DNA from: a beta proteobacterium AAP65
GTDB taxonomy: Bacteria; Pseudomonadota; Gammaproteobacteria; Burkholderiales; Burkholderiaceae_C
Reading direction: 5' to 3'
DNA: 64,000 nucleotides
NCBI GenBank assembly: GCA_001295865.1
Contig: LJHW01000004.1
Location: forward strand, 277,869 to 341,868
Shown here: positions 50,803 to 59,418 of the stretch, one piece after another
Numbering within the stretch: position 1 is the stretch's first letter
Layout of the letters: every line of letters begins with the position of its first letter
Position numbers and translations under genes: made by a program
Notes under the pieces: model-generated
Database searches by the model: none
Seen by the model: only the letters and a program-made list of their open reading frames with translations
What the model was told of the DNA's origin: nothing

Positions 50803-50945
50803 CGAGGTCTCCAAAAATGGTTGAAAAGCTGTGGGACGTGCAGCGGCCGGGCCGCTCACAAGTCATGTCGGCAGGCTCGCGCAAGAACTTGAGCCGCCGC
50901 CGAGGCCTGCCCAGCCGCGGGCACTGGCCCGCTAGCATGTGCCGC

Positions 50946-51794
50946 ATGCACGAAGCGACCACCCGCCTACAGGCCCTTTCAAGGGGCATCGGCAACCTGG
51001 CCACCGCGGCAGCGCTGCTAGCGCCCTTTCCCGGGCTCGGTGCCACGCCCACGGTTCCCGTCGAAGACGTGCCCTTCATCACCACGCCCGACCACGTCAC
51101 CGTGGCCATGCTGGAACTGGCGGGCGTGGGCGCGCAAGACCATGTCATCGACCTCGGCTCGGGCGACGGCCGCATCGTGATCACCGCCGCGAAGCGTTTC
51201 GGAGCCAGCGGCCTGGGCGTGGAGATCGTGCCCGACCTGGTGGCGCAAAGCCGCGTGAACGCGCGCCGCGCCGGTGTGGCGGCGCGCACGCGTTTCGAGG
51301 TGCAAGACCTCTACGCCACCGACCTTTCAACGGCCAGCGTGGTGACGATGTACCTGCTGCCCGAAGTGAACCTGGCGCTGCGCCCACGCCTGCTGGCGCT
51401 GAAGCCCGGCACCCGCCTCGTCTCGCACGACTGGGCCCTGGGCGACTGGGCCCCCGACCGAACGCTCACCGTGGCCGTGCCCGAGAAGACCATAGGCCGC
51501 GAAAAACTCAGCCGCCTGCACCTGTGGACGGTGCCGGCCGCCGTGCAGGGCCTGTGGTGCGGCCCCGCCGGCGCCACGTTGCAGCTGCAGCAGCGTTACC
51601 AGGTCTTGAGCGCACTGCTCACGCAAGGCGGGCTGGCGCGCAGCTACAGCGGCCGCCTGCACGGCGCGGCGCTGGAACTGCTGGGCGAGGCCGGCGCCCG
51701 CTGGCAGGCCACCGTGGATGGTGAGGTGCTGCGCGGCGGTGACGCCACCGCCACCCTGCCCTGGCGCCGCGCCGGGGCTGCAGGCTGCGGCTGA
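50946..51794 (+). CDS. Class I SAM-dependent methyltransferase, possibly exported
   Basis: This is a 282-residue protein. The SAM-binding motif I is HVIDLGSGDGRIVITAAKRFG, then LGVEIVPDLVAQSRVNARRAGV, RFEVQDLYATDLS, and TMYLLPEVNLALRPRLLALKPGTRLVSHDWALGDW. The first 35 residues are hydrophobic (GNLATAAALLAPFPGLGA), which looks like a signal peptide or anchor. The C-terminal 100 residues are beta-rich and unassigned. Alternative start 9 bases upstream (MCRMHE). Substrate unknown; a family of such proteins occurs in Burkholderiales. Confidence 0.8.
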   Translation: MHEATTRLQALSRGIGNLATAAALLAPFPGLGATPTVPVEDVPFITTPDHVTVAMLELAGVGAQDHVIDLGSGDGRIVITAAKRFGASGLGVEIVPDLVAQSRVNARRAGVAARTRFEVQDLYATDLSTASVVTMYLLPEVNLALRPRLLALKPGTRLVSHDWALGDWAPDRTLTVAVPEKTIGREKLSRLHLWTVPAAVQGLWCGPAGATLQLQQRYQVLSALLTQGGLARSYSGRLHGAALELLGEAGARWQATVDGEVLRGGDATATLPWRRAGAAGCG

Positions 51795-51846
51795 AGGGCT
51801 GCGTCGGCCCGGGGCCGCAACCTGTGCCCAGGCCCTGGGTGCTGTT

Positions 51847-52212
51847 TCAGCCCATCTTCACCGCGGTGCCGCTGACGGCCACCATCATCATGCCGTTGCT
51901 CTCACCGAGCACCTCGTAGTCGAAGTCGATGCCGATCACGCCGTCGGCGCCCATCTCCTTGGCGCTTTCGATGAGGTCGGCCAGGGCCGCGTCGCGCGCG
52001 CCCGAGAGCGCGCGTTCGTAGCCGCCGGCGCGGCCGCCCACCACATCGCGCACCGACGAGAACATGTCGCGGAAGATGTTCGCGCCGATGATGGCCTCGC
52101 CATGCACCACACCCAGGTAACGCTGCACGCGCGGGCCGCTGCCATCGGCCGCCGGTGCAGGCAGCACGGTGGCGAGAAAAAATCCGGCGTCCTGCTTCGA
52201 GAACCAACCCAT
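51847..52212 (-). CDS. YbjQ/UPF0145 family protein
   Basis: This is a 121-residue cytoplasmic protein of the YbjQ family. Features are LGVVHGEAIIGANIFRDMFSSVRDVVGGRAGGYERAL, ARDAALADLIESAKEMGADGVIGIDFDYEVLG, and MMMVAVSGTAVKM. The family forms pentamers of unknown function and is loosely called heavy-metal-binding. AAGGAG lies before the ATG. It is divergent from the MFS gene across 97 bp. Confidence 0.9.
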   Translation of the reverse strand: MGWFSKQDAGFFLATVLPAPAADGSGPRVQRYLGVVHGEAIIGANIFRDMFSSVRDVVGGRAGGYERALSGARDAALADLIESAKEMGADGVIGIDFDYEVLGESNGMMMVAVSGTAVKMG

Positions 52213-52309
52213 CGTCTGCTCCTTGTCGGCCCCCGTCGCGGAGCCCGTCGCGCGCATTCTGAAGGCCGCCGGCCGCGGCCCAGCCGGCCAACGGGCATCA
52301 TCCGCCCAC

Positions 52310-53917
52310 ATGTCAGCCCCCGCCCCTGCCTCCCCGGCCCCGGCCACGCACTCCATCCGCGCCACGCTGCGCCACACGGCCTTCCGCGCGTTGATCGGCG
52401 GCGGCACGGTCTACTTCATCGGCAACGCCATGCAGGCCATGGCCGCGGCCTGGCTGATGGTGGAGGTCTCGGGCTCGGCCTTCCTGGCCGCGCTGGTGCA
52501 GACGGCCGTGTTCCTGCCGATGTTCCTGCTGGCCCTGCCCGCCGGCGTGCTGGCCGACACCACCGACCGCCGCCGCCTGATGCTGGGCGCCCTGGGCCTG
52601 CAGGCGGCGCTGGTGGCCTTGCTGGCGGTGTTGTTCATCGCGGGCGTGGCGGGCCCGGCCACGCTGCTGCTGCTGACCTTCCTGGCGGGCTGCTGCACGG
52701 CCATGCTCTCGCCTTCGTGGAACTCGGGCATCGTCGACGTGGTGCCGCGCGACGAACTGCCGCAGGCCATCACCGCCATCGGCATCTCGTACAACAGCGC
52801 GCGGGCACTCGGCCCGGCCATGGCCGGTGCGGTGTATGCCTGGGCCGGGCCGGGCTGGGTGTTTCTGCTGGCGGTGCTGGGCGTGCTGGCGCTGCTGGAA
52901 AGCGTGCGCCGCCACCCGCCGCGGCCCCACCCGCCCTCGCGCCTGCCGGCCGAGCGCCTGTGGGGCGGCATGCTGAGCGCGCTGCGTTTTGCGCGCCACA
53001 GCGACATCCTGCTCGCGCAGCTGGTACGCACCGGTGCCTACAGCGCGGCGGGCTCGGCGCTGTGGGCCTTGTTGCCCGTCATCGGCCAGCAGAAGCTGGG
53101 CCTGGGTGCCACCGGCTTCGGCCTGCTGATGGGCTGCCTGGGCACGGGCGCGGTGATGGCCGGTCTGGTGCTGGGCCGGCTGCGCGCACGCCTGGGGCTG
53201 GAGCGCCTGGTGCTGGGCGGCGCGGCGATCTTTGCCGTGGTGATGGCGGTGGCAGCGCTGAGCACCTGGCGGCCGCTGACCTACGCCGCGCTGCTGGCCG
53301 GGGGTGCCAGCTGGATGAGCGTGATGAGCACCTACAACACCGCCACGCAGACCAGCGTGCCGCCGTGGGTGCGTGCGCGGGCCGCGAGCCTGCACACGCT
53401 GTGCGCTTTGGGCGCCTTCGCCATCGGGTCGGCCTTCTGGGGCGCGCTGTCCGACATCGTGGGCCTTACGCCCGCGCTGCTGGTGGGCATGGCGGCCATG
53501 GCCGCGGGCCTGCTGCTGGCGAGGCCCTTCCCGCTGCGCATGGGCGAGCTGCCCGATGTGACGCAGGTCCCGCTGTCCACCGACCTTTTCGTCAAGCACC
53601 AGCCCGAGCCCGAAGCCGGCCCGGTGGCGGTGGAGATCGGCTACCGCATCAAGCCCGAGGCCACGGAAGCTTTCCTTGAAGACGTGAGCCTGCTGCGCGC
53701 GCCACGCCGGCGCGACGGCGCGACCTTCTGGCGCGTCTACCGCGATCTTTCAGACCCGGCACGTTTTGTCGAACGTTTCATCGTCACCAGCTGGGCCGAC
53801 TACCTGCACCAGCGCGCGCGTGGCACGCTGGCCGACCAGCAGCTGGAAACCCGGCTGCGCGCCCATCTGGTCGAGGGCGCACAGCCGGAAGTGCAGCACT
53901 ACATCGCCGAACGTTAA
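52310..53917 (+). CDS. MFS exporter with fused C-terminal alpha-beta domain
   Basis: This 535-residue protein has an N-terminal MFS_3 (EntS-like) transporter of about 410 residues with 10-12 hydrophobic segments. It includes the cytoplasmic loop GVLADTTDRRRLMLGALGLQAAL and SWNSGIVDVVPRDELPQAITAIGISYNSARALGPAMAGAV. After the last helix, a soluble tail of about 110 residues (VAVEIGYRIKPEATEAFLEDVSLL, GATFWRVYRDLSDPARFVERFIVTSWADYLHQRARGTLAD) looks like a ferredoxin-like ABM domain. The stop overlaps the convergent S9 gene's stop (TTAA, 53914-53917). Substrate unknown. Confidence 0.88.
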   Translation: MSAPAPASPAPATHSIRATLRHTAFRALIGGGTVYFIGNAMQAMAAAWLMVEVSGSAFLAALVQTAVFLPMFLLALPAGVLADTTDRRRLMLGALGLQAALVALLAVLFIAGVAGPATLLLLTFLAGCCTAMLSPSWNSGIVDVVPRDELPQAITAIGISYNSARALGPAMAGAVYAWAGPGWVFLLAVLGVLALLESVRRHPPRPHPPSRLPAERLWGGMLSALRFARHSDILLAQLVRTGAYSAAGSALWALLPVIGQQKLGLGATGFGLLMGCLGTGAVMAGLVLGRLRARLGLERLVLGGAAIFAVVMAVAALSTWRPLTYAALLAGGASWMSVMSTYNTATQTSVPPWVRARAASLHTLCALGAFAIGSAFWGALSDIVGLTPALLVGMAAMAAGLLLARPFPLRMGELPDVTQVPLSTDLFVKHQPEPEAGPVAVEIGYRIKPEATEAFLEDVSLLRAPRRRDGATFWRVYRDLSDPARFVERFIVTSWADYLHQRARGTLADQQLETRLRAHLVEGAQPEVQHYIAER

Positions 53918-56900
53918 GGCTGCATCGCAGCCGCCTTGGCGAAACTCTCCTTCTCTTCCTCGCGCTCGTTGTAGGGGATGCCGTCGCGCATCCAGGCCGG
54001 GGCGGGCGCGCCCTTGAGGAAGTGGTCGAAGAACTGCTGCATGCGCACCGCGAAATCCTTCTGGTCGGCACGGCGGCGCAGGTTGTGCAGCTGGTTGTTG
54101 TAGTTGAAGAGGTAGGCCTCCTTGTCCAGCCGGCGCAGCGCCAGGAAGAGCTCGATGCCCTGGGTCCAGGGCACGGCGTCATCCGCGTCGTTGTGCAGGA
54201 TGAGCAGCGGCGTCTTCACCTTGTCGACATGGAAGACGGGCGAGTTCTCGAGGTACAGCGGCAGCGCCCGGTTCATCGAAGGCCCGATGCGGCTTTGACC
54301 CTTTTCATACTGGAACTGCCGCGGCAGGCCCGAGCCCCAGCGGATGCCCGAATAGGCGCTGGTCATGTTGCCCACCGGCGCCCCGGCGCCGGCGGCCTTG
54401 AAGCGGTTCGTCTTCGTCACCATCCAGGCGATCTGGTAGCCGCCCCAGGAGTGGCCCTGGATGCCGATGTTCTTCTCGTCGATGCCGCCCTGCTTCACCA
54501 AGGCATCGATGGCCGGCAGCACGGCGTCCAGTGCGCTGCGGCCGGGCTGGCCGATGGTGTAGGCGATGTCCGGCGCCAGCACCACGTAGCCGTTGCTCGT
54601 GTACAGCGAGAGGTTGACGATGTTGCTCGGCGTGGGGTTCACGAAGTTGTGGACGTTCTGCGCGACCCGCTCGTAGATGTAGACCATCACCGGGTACTTC
54701 TTCTTCGGGTCGAAGTCGGCCGGTTTGTAGACCGCCGCCTGCAGCGCCACGCCCTTGGCGTTCTTGAAGTTCATCAGCTCGCCGCGGCCCCAGCGGAAGG
54801 CCTGCATCTGCGCGCCCACGGCGGTGACAGCCTGCGGGTTGGCCAGGCTGCTGTCGCTCAGGCGCAGCTCGGGGAAGGCGTCGAAACGCGAGGCGGTGGT
54901 GATCGCGACATCGGCCTCGCGCGCGCGGGCCACGAAACGCCAGGCCTGGTCGCCCCAGACCAGCTTCTGCGGCGCGGTCTTCGCGTCGAAGCCGGTACGC
55001 AGGAAGCCGCTGGCGCGCGTGGTCTCGCTCTCGCCGCGCAGCGTCAGGGGCTTGCTGGTGTCGATGCCACGCTCGTCGTCGTCTTCGTCCACCGGGTCGA
55101 CCCGCTGCACCACCAGGCGCGTGCGCGTCTTGCGGCCTTCGCCCATCGTCAGGTTGCGCGGCGCGCGGCCGTCGACGAAGACCTGCCAGACGTCGTAGCG
55201 GTCGTACACCAGGGCCGAGCGGCTGTCGCTCGTCCAGCCCGCGGTGCCGTAGGCGGCGGCGGGGCCGGGGCTGTCGTGCAACTCGTTGTGCACGGGGCGC
55301 TTGATCGCGGCGCTCAGGGGCTTGAGGGCCCCCGTTTCGGTGTCGATGGCCGACCACTGGCGGTCTTGGTAGTGCAGCACCCAGCGGCCGTCGGGCGACC
55401 ATTGCTCGGGGTTGATGCCGGCGTTGAAACCCAGGCGCTGCATCTTCAGCGCCAGCTTGCGTTCACCGCTGCGCGGGTTGAGCACGTAGACGTCGTGGTA
55501 GAGGCCGTCGTAGTCGACACGGCGGCGGTAGCCGCGGTCGTCCAGGCCCAGCGCGCGCTCGCCGTCGTCGCTGAGCGAGACCGTGCGCAGGCTGTCGTCG
55601 GCCAGCTGCACATAGGTGTTGCTGGCGAGGTCGAGCACACCGCGGTAGCTGCGGTTGCGCTCCACCACGGCGCGCACCCGCTGCATGGGCTGCACGACAT
55701 CGTCGTTCCAGCGCCAGAGATCGGCCACGACGCGGTCTTCTTCGTGCGGCAGGCTGTCGGGCGCGCGCGGCGGCTTGGGCGGCGGCGCGGCGGGCACGTA
55801 GAGCTTCTTGCCATCGCGCGAGAAGGCGATGGCACCCTTGTCGCTGACCACCTGCCCGGCCGGGAAGCCGGGCGTGGCGGCCGTCACCTTCTCCAGTGCC
55901 GCGCTTGCGCCGCGCGGCCAGTGGTAGAGCTTGAAGGCCGGCACCTTGGCGGCGGCGTCGTCGCGGTCGCTGAGGAAGGCCAGCTGCGTCTGCGCGCGGT
56001 CCCAGGTGAGCTTGCTGTAGCGGCCCTTGCCCGCGAGCAGCGCCACGGGCGCGGCATCACTTTGCGGCGTGAGCACGTAGACGCCGTTGTTGGCCTCGTT
56101 GCGGCCAGCGACGGTGTAGACGAGCGTCTGACCGTCGCGCGCCCAGCTCATGTCCAGCACATCGGGGATACGGCGCTCGGTGCCACGCGCGAGATCACGC
56201 ACGACGAGCTCGGTGCCGAATTCCTTGCGCGGTGCGCCGGGGGCGGCGGCGCCGGCAGCAGGGGCACGGGCGGCAGCAGGGGCAGCCGCAGGCGCAGAAC
56301 CCGCCGCCGCCGGGCGCGCCGCTGCCGCGGGCTCGGCTTCCTTCAGGTAGGCCAGCCAGGCGCCGCCCTTCGAAGGCAGCGCCAGGCTCTTCACGCGCGG
56401 CACGCGCAGCGCCACGCCCCCGGCCTGCAGGTCGATGACCAGCAGCCCACCCTTGGGCATGTCGTCGGGCCGCGTGCGCGCCTTGCGGGCGGCCAGGGTC
56501 TCGGCCTGCGTGGGGTGGGTGCTGGCCACCAGGTAGCGGCTGTCGCTGCTGAACACCACGCGGATGGCGCGCGGCTGGGGCGGGGCGTCGGGGTTCTCGG
56601 TGTTGGGTGTGGTCACTGGCGGCGGCAGCATGCCGACGGCTTCGCGCCACTCCTTGCCGCTGCTGCGTTCGCGCAGCACGAGCTCACCATCGCCCAGCTG
56701 CGGCTGCACCGCGTAGGCCAGCCAGGCGCCGTCGTTCGAGAGCGTGGGCGTGGCGATGGTGCGCCAGGCGTCGGTGTCGGCGTAACTCAGCGCGCGGGGC
56801 GAGGTGGGCGTGTTCGGCGCTGCGTTCGGCGGCGTCTGCGCGGTCGTGGCAAAGGCTGCCGCAAGGGCGACACTGAGCAGCAACGCCTGCAAGGCGCGCT

Positions 56901-56925
56901 GGCCGGTGGAAGACAGGAGGGTCAT
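53914..56925 (-). CDS. Large S9 (prolyl oligopeptidase/DPP-like) peptidase, exported
   Basis: This 1,003-residue peptidase has a signal peptide (LQALLLSVALAAAFATTAQ), a long beta-propeller-type region with an Ala-rich insertion near residues 220-245 (PAAGSAPAAAPAAARAPAAGAA), and a C-terminal alpha/beta-hydrolase. The nucleophile elbow is IQGHSWGGYQIAWMVT, with the acid in LILHNDADDAVPWTQG and His in YNNQLHNLR. Preceding YPVMVYIYERVAQNVHNFVNP and FVVLAPDI-like YVVLAPDIAYTIG are typical. It is only distantly related to the two S9A proteins here. It starts 167 bp beyond the end of the second PEP-CTERM gene on the same strand, across a terminator. Confidence 0.9.
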   Translation of the reverse strand: MTLLSSTGQRALQALLLSVALAAAFATTAQTPPNAAPNTPTSPRALSYADTDAWRTIATPTLSNDGAWLAYAVQPQLGDGELVLRERSSGKEWREAVGMLPPPVTTPNTENPDAPPQPRAIRVVFSSDSRYLVASTHPTQAETLAARKARTRPDDMPKGGLLVIDLQAGGVALRVPRVKSLALPSKGGAWLAYLKEAEPAAAARPAAAGSAPAAAPAAARAPAAGAAAPGAPRKEFGTELVVRDLARGTERRIPDVLDMSWARDGQTLVYTVAGRNEANNGVYVLTPQSDAAPVALLAGKGRYSKLTWDRAQTQLAFLSDRDDAAAKVPAFKLYHWPRGASAALEKVTAATPGFPAGQVVSDKGAIAFSRDGKKLYVPAAPPPKPPRAPDSLPHEEDRVVADLWRWNDDVVQPMQRVRAVVERNRSYRGVLDLASNTYVQLADDSLRTVSLSDDGERALGLDDRGYRRRVDYDGLYHDVYVLNPRSGERKLALKMQRLGFNAGINPEQWSPDGRWVLHYQDRQWSAIDTETGALKPLSAAIKRPVHNELHDSPGPAAAYGTAGWTSDSRSALVYDRYDVWQVFVDGRAPRNLTMGEGRKTRTRLVVQRVDPVDEDDDERGIDTSKPLTLRGESETTRASGFLRTGFDAKTAPQKLVWGDQAWRFVARAREADVAITTASRFDAFPELRLSDSSLANPQAVTAVGAQMQAFRWGRGELMNFKNAKGVALQAAVYKPADFDPKKKYPVMVYIYERVAQNVHNFVNPTPSNIVNLSLYTSNGYVVLAPDIAYTIGQPGRSALDAVLPAIDALVKQGGIDEKNIGIQGHSWGGYQIAWMVTKTNRFKAAGAGAPVGNMTSAYSGIRWGSGLPRQFQYEKGQSRIGPSMNRALPLYLENSPVFHVDKVKTPLLILHNDADDAVPWTQGIELFLALRRLDKEAYLFNYNNQLHNLRRRADQKDFAVRMQQFFDHFLKGAPAPAWMRDGIPYNEREEEKESFAKAAAMQP

Positions 56926-56998
56926 GGGAGGGGGCGGACTTCGGTCCGGGTTGGGGCCATGGACGCACCGCTGCCAGCCGGCCCGGCTGGCGTGAGAA

Positions 56999-57018
56999 GG
57001 GCACCCGAAGGTGCCCTG
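56999..57018 (-). terminator. Terminator after the second PEP-CTERM gene
   Basis: An 8-bp perfect stem (AGGGCACC with GGTGCCCT) closes a 4-base loop that reads TTCG on the transcribed minus strand, an exceptionally stable tetraloop. TTCT follows. It separates the PEP-CTERM gene from the S9 peptidase gene. Confidence 0.65.
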
Positions 57019-57091
57019 GCTCGACAGCGCCAACTGCCAACTCTAGCCGTGCTGCGGCAGGCCCGCAGCTTGGCACCCCCGCGCGCTGGGA

Positions 57092-57805
57092 TCAGCCCTG
57101 AGTGCGGGCGCGACGGCGCAGCGCACCAGCGGCGAGCAGGCCCAGACCCACCAGCGCCAGCGAGGCGGGCTCGGGCACGGCCTGGGCTTCGAAGGGGCTC
57201 AGGCTGCGAAAGATCGCGAAGCTGTTGTCGCTGGTGCTGGTGCGGCCCAGCGTGTCGTGCCACAGGAACTTGGCATCGCTGTCGACACCGCCGATCGTGC
57301 GCCAAGGCGACACGCCGTTGTTGGCCTCGGCCAAGGGCGCGGCCCAGCGGTTGGCAGCATTGGCGGCGTCGATCAGGCCGTCCAGGCCGGTCAAGGTGAC
57401 GGGCTGTGCGGCGTTCTGCGACCAGGCGTTGAGGCTGGGCGCCACGACAAACTCCCACGAGGCCCGGTTGCTGACAATCTCTTGGTTGCCGAACTTGAAG
57501 TCGCCGATCCACATCTGCTCGGCACCGACGTCGCGCACCACCACGTAGGCGTACTCGCCCGCGCCGGCCTGGAAGTTCCAGGTCTCCGGGCGCGTCCAGG
57601 CGTTGCCAGGCCCCGGCAGGCTCACGTCGGTCAGTTCGTTGCGGCCGATGAAACGCAGCCCCGTCCCGTCGGCCTTGCCGACGTAGAGGCCGTAGTAGTT
57701 GTCGGCGGTCAGGGTGGCCGTGACGGGAACAGCCTGCGCCGCGGCGCTGGCAAACACGAGGGCAACAGCGCCAAGGCGCAAGGCGGTGCGGAAAGTAGCG
57801 GTCAT
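57092..57805 (-). CDS. PEP-CTERM sorting-domain protein
   Basis: This 237-residue secreted protein has a signal peptide (GAVALVFASAAAQAVPV), a beta-rich body (TATLTADNYYGLYVGKADG, YAYVVVRDVGAEQMWIGDFKFG) and the C-terminal signal AVPEPASLALVGLGLLAAGALRRRAR for exosortase processing. The body with ADNYYGLYVG and WIGDFKFGNQE matches a subset of short PEP-CTERM proteins of Betaproteobacteria with no known activity. CTGGAGTTCTGC precedes the ATG. A good sigma-54 promoter lies 60 bp upstream. Confidence 0.9.
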   Translation of the reverse strand: MTATFRTALRLGAVALVFASAAAQAVPVTATLTADNYYGLYVGKADGTGLRFIGRNELTDVSLPGPGNAWTRPETWNFQAGAGEYAYVVVRDVGAEQMWIGDFKFGNQEIVSNRASWEFVVAPSLNAWSQNAAQPVTLTGLDGLIDAANAANRWAAPLAEANNGVSPWRTIGGVDSDAKFLWHDTLGRTSTSDNSFAIFRSLSPFEAQAVPEPASLALVGLGLLAAGALRRRARTQG

Positions 57806-58166
57806 GCAGAACTCCAGAGCGGCGGTTTTTGGGTGGTGCCACGCACCATGTATGAACTAGGGATTGCACATCCCGTGCCGTATCAAGTGGGCCGCCAACT
57901 TCGTCACACCGATTGCGCCAAGTGCGCGCCAGCCGGGCACCACCCGGGCGGCAGCCGGCAGCCCCACTGCCCGCACTGTCAAAGGGTCCGACAAAGGCCA
58001 CCGTGCAGGCTTCACGCTTCGCAGGTGGGCAGCCGGCGCTTCGCCCTCCCCGCTTCACGCCAGCCGATGGTTCGCTCAGGCGCCCGGCACTGCAGTTCGT
58101 CGGCCAGCGCCCCGCCGGCCCCGGGCGGCGGCTACATTGCGCCGGCCTTGAGCGGAGGAAAGTACG
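57806..58166. other. 361-bp divergent gap between PEP-CTERM gene and macA
   Basis: No gene is seen here. It contains the sigma-54 promoter of the PEP-CTERM gene at its left side. On the right side it holds a TACATT element near 58132 that could be a -10 box, and GGAGGAAA just before the macA TTG start. Confidence 0.5.
57865..57880 (-). promoter_or_regulatory. Sigma-54 promoter of the second PEP-CTERM gene
   Basis: On the minus strand the site reads CGGCACGGGATGTGCA. The GG and GC dinucleotides are 10 bases apart, and 10 of 12 specified consensus positions (TGGCACG-N4-TTGCA) match. It lies 60 bp before the start codon. An RpoN-dependent activator such as PrsR would be needed. Confidence 0.65.
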
Positions 58167-59375
58167 TTGAGCGTCACGGACAGAAAACCAAGCGGCCTGC
58201 TGCGCCGCCTTTGGCTGCGTCACACCCGGCTGCGCTGGGTCTTGATCCTGGCACTGGCCGGCGCGGCCTATGCCGGTTGGCGCGTGCTGAACCCGCCGCC
58301 ACCCCCGCCGCCGCCGCCCAGCGCGAAGGTGGAGAAGGCCGACATCACGCAGCTGGTGCAGGCCGCCGGCGTGCTGCAGGCCAAGACCAAGGTGGACGTG
58401 GGCGCACAGGTCAGCGGCCAGATCCAGACCCTGCACGTACAACTGGGCCAGCAGGTGAAGAAGGGCGAGCTGCTCGTCAGCCTCGACCCCGAACTCGCGC
58501 GCAACGACGTGGCGCGCGCCGAAGCCACGCTGCTGCAGCAGAAGGCGCTGCTCGAATCGCGCCAGGTCGACCTCGCCACCGCGCGCCGTGAACGCGACCG
58601 CCAGCGCCGCCTGCTGGCCGGCAACGCCACCGCGGCGCTGGAGGCCGAGCGTGCCGAGAGTGAACTCGCCAAGCTCGAAGCCGAGGTGCGCGGGCAAAGC
58701 GCGGTGATGAGCCGCCTGCAGGCCGACCTGGCGCAAGCCCAGGTGCGCCTGGGCTACACGCGCATCACCGCACCCATGGACGGCACCGTGGTCAGCCTGC
58801 CGGTGCAGGTGGGGCAGACGGTGATCGCGGTGCAGATCACGCCGGTGATGTTGACGCTGGCCGACCTGGACACCATCACCGTGCGCACCAAGGTGCCCGA
58901 GGCCGACATCCAGAGCGTGCAGGTGGGCCAGGTGGCGCGCTTCACCACGCTGGCCGGCGAAGGCCAGTTCTACGAAGGCAAGCTGCGTGTCATCCAGCCC
59001 GTGCCCGAACGTGTGGGCAATGCGGTCTTCTACAACGTGCTCTTCGAGGTGGACAACCGCGCGCGCAAGCTCTATTCCGACATGACGGTGCAGGTGGACG
59101 TGGAAACCGGCCGTGTGACAGACGTGCTGAGCATGCCCATGGTGGCCCTGGGCGAACGCGGCAAGGACGGCCGCTTCCGCGTGACGGTGCTCGACAAGGC
59201 CCAGAAACAGCAGGCCCGCTTCGTGCGCACCGGCCTGCAGGACGGCACGCGGGTGCAGGTGCTCGAGGGCCTGCAGCTCGGCGACACCGTGCTCACCGCG
59301 CCGCCTTCGGCCGAAGAGGCGGCCAAGGCCGATGCGGCAGCTTCGGCGGCCTCGGCCGGCCAGGGCGCGCAGTGA
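58167..59375 (+). CDS. macA: Efflux periplasmic adaptor MacA
   Basis: This 402-residue membrane-fusion protein has an N-terminal anchor (WVLILALAGAAYAGWRVL), a nine-proline linker, a lipoyl half-motif (VDVGAQVSGQIQTLHVQLGQQVKKGELLVSLDP), a long helical hairpin (residues about 110-185) and the second half (LGYTRITAPMDGTVVSLPVQVGQTV). The barrel and MP domains contain YDVLFEVDN-like FYNVLFEVDN and the MacA-type PMVALGERGKDGRF. The start is TTG with GGAGGAAA upstream. It links MacB to an outer-membrane channel for export of macrolides or peptides. Confidence 0.93.
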   Translation: MSVTDRKPSGLLRRLWLRHTRLRWVLILALAGAAYAGWRVLNPPPPPPPPPSAKVEKADITQLVQAAGVLQAKTKVDVGAQVSGQIQTLHVQLGQQVKKGELLVSLDPELARNDVARAEATLLQQKALLESRQVDLATARRERDRQRRLLAGNATAALEAERAESELAKLEAEVRGQSAVMSRLQADLAQAQVRLGYTRITAPMDGTVVSLPVQVGQTVIAVQITPVMLTLADLDTITVRTKVPEADIQSVQVGQVARFTTLAGEGQFYEGKLRVIQPVPERVGNAVFYNVLFEVDNRARKLYSDMTVQVDVETGRVTDVLSMPMVALGERGKDGRFRVTVLDKAQKQQARFVRTGLQDGTRVQVLEGLQLGDTVLTAPPSAEEAAKADAAASAASAGQGAQ

Positions 59376-59418
59376 GCCGCGCGGTGACGGGCGCACAAGG
59401 CGACCAGGGCAGGCCCAC

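Noticed and set aside
47599..50892. 1,097-codon plus-strand frame across glxR, the MCP and the Cache gene
   Set aside because: Covers well-supported genes on both strands and has a repetitive basic composition; not a giant protein.
54022..57399. 1,125-codon plus-strand frame opposite the large S9 peptidase
   Set aside because: Shadow of the peptidase; low-complexity translation without domains.
58290..58318. Run of proline codons in macA as a repeat element
   Set aside because: It is an in-frame polyproline linker between the membrane anchor and the lipoyl domain.
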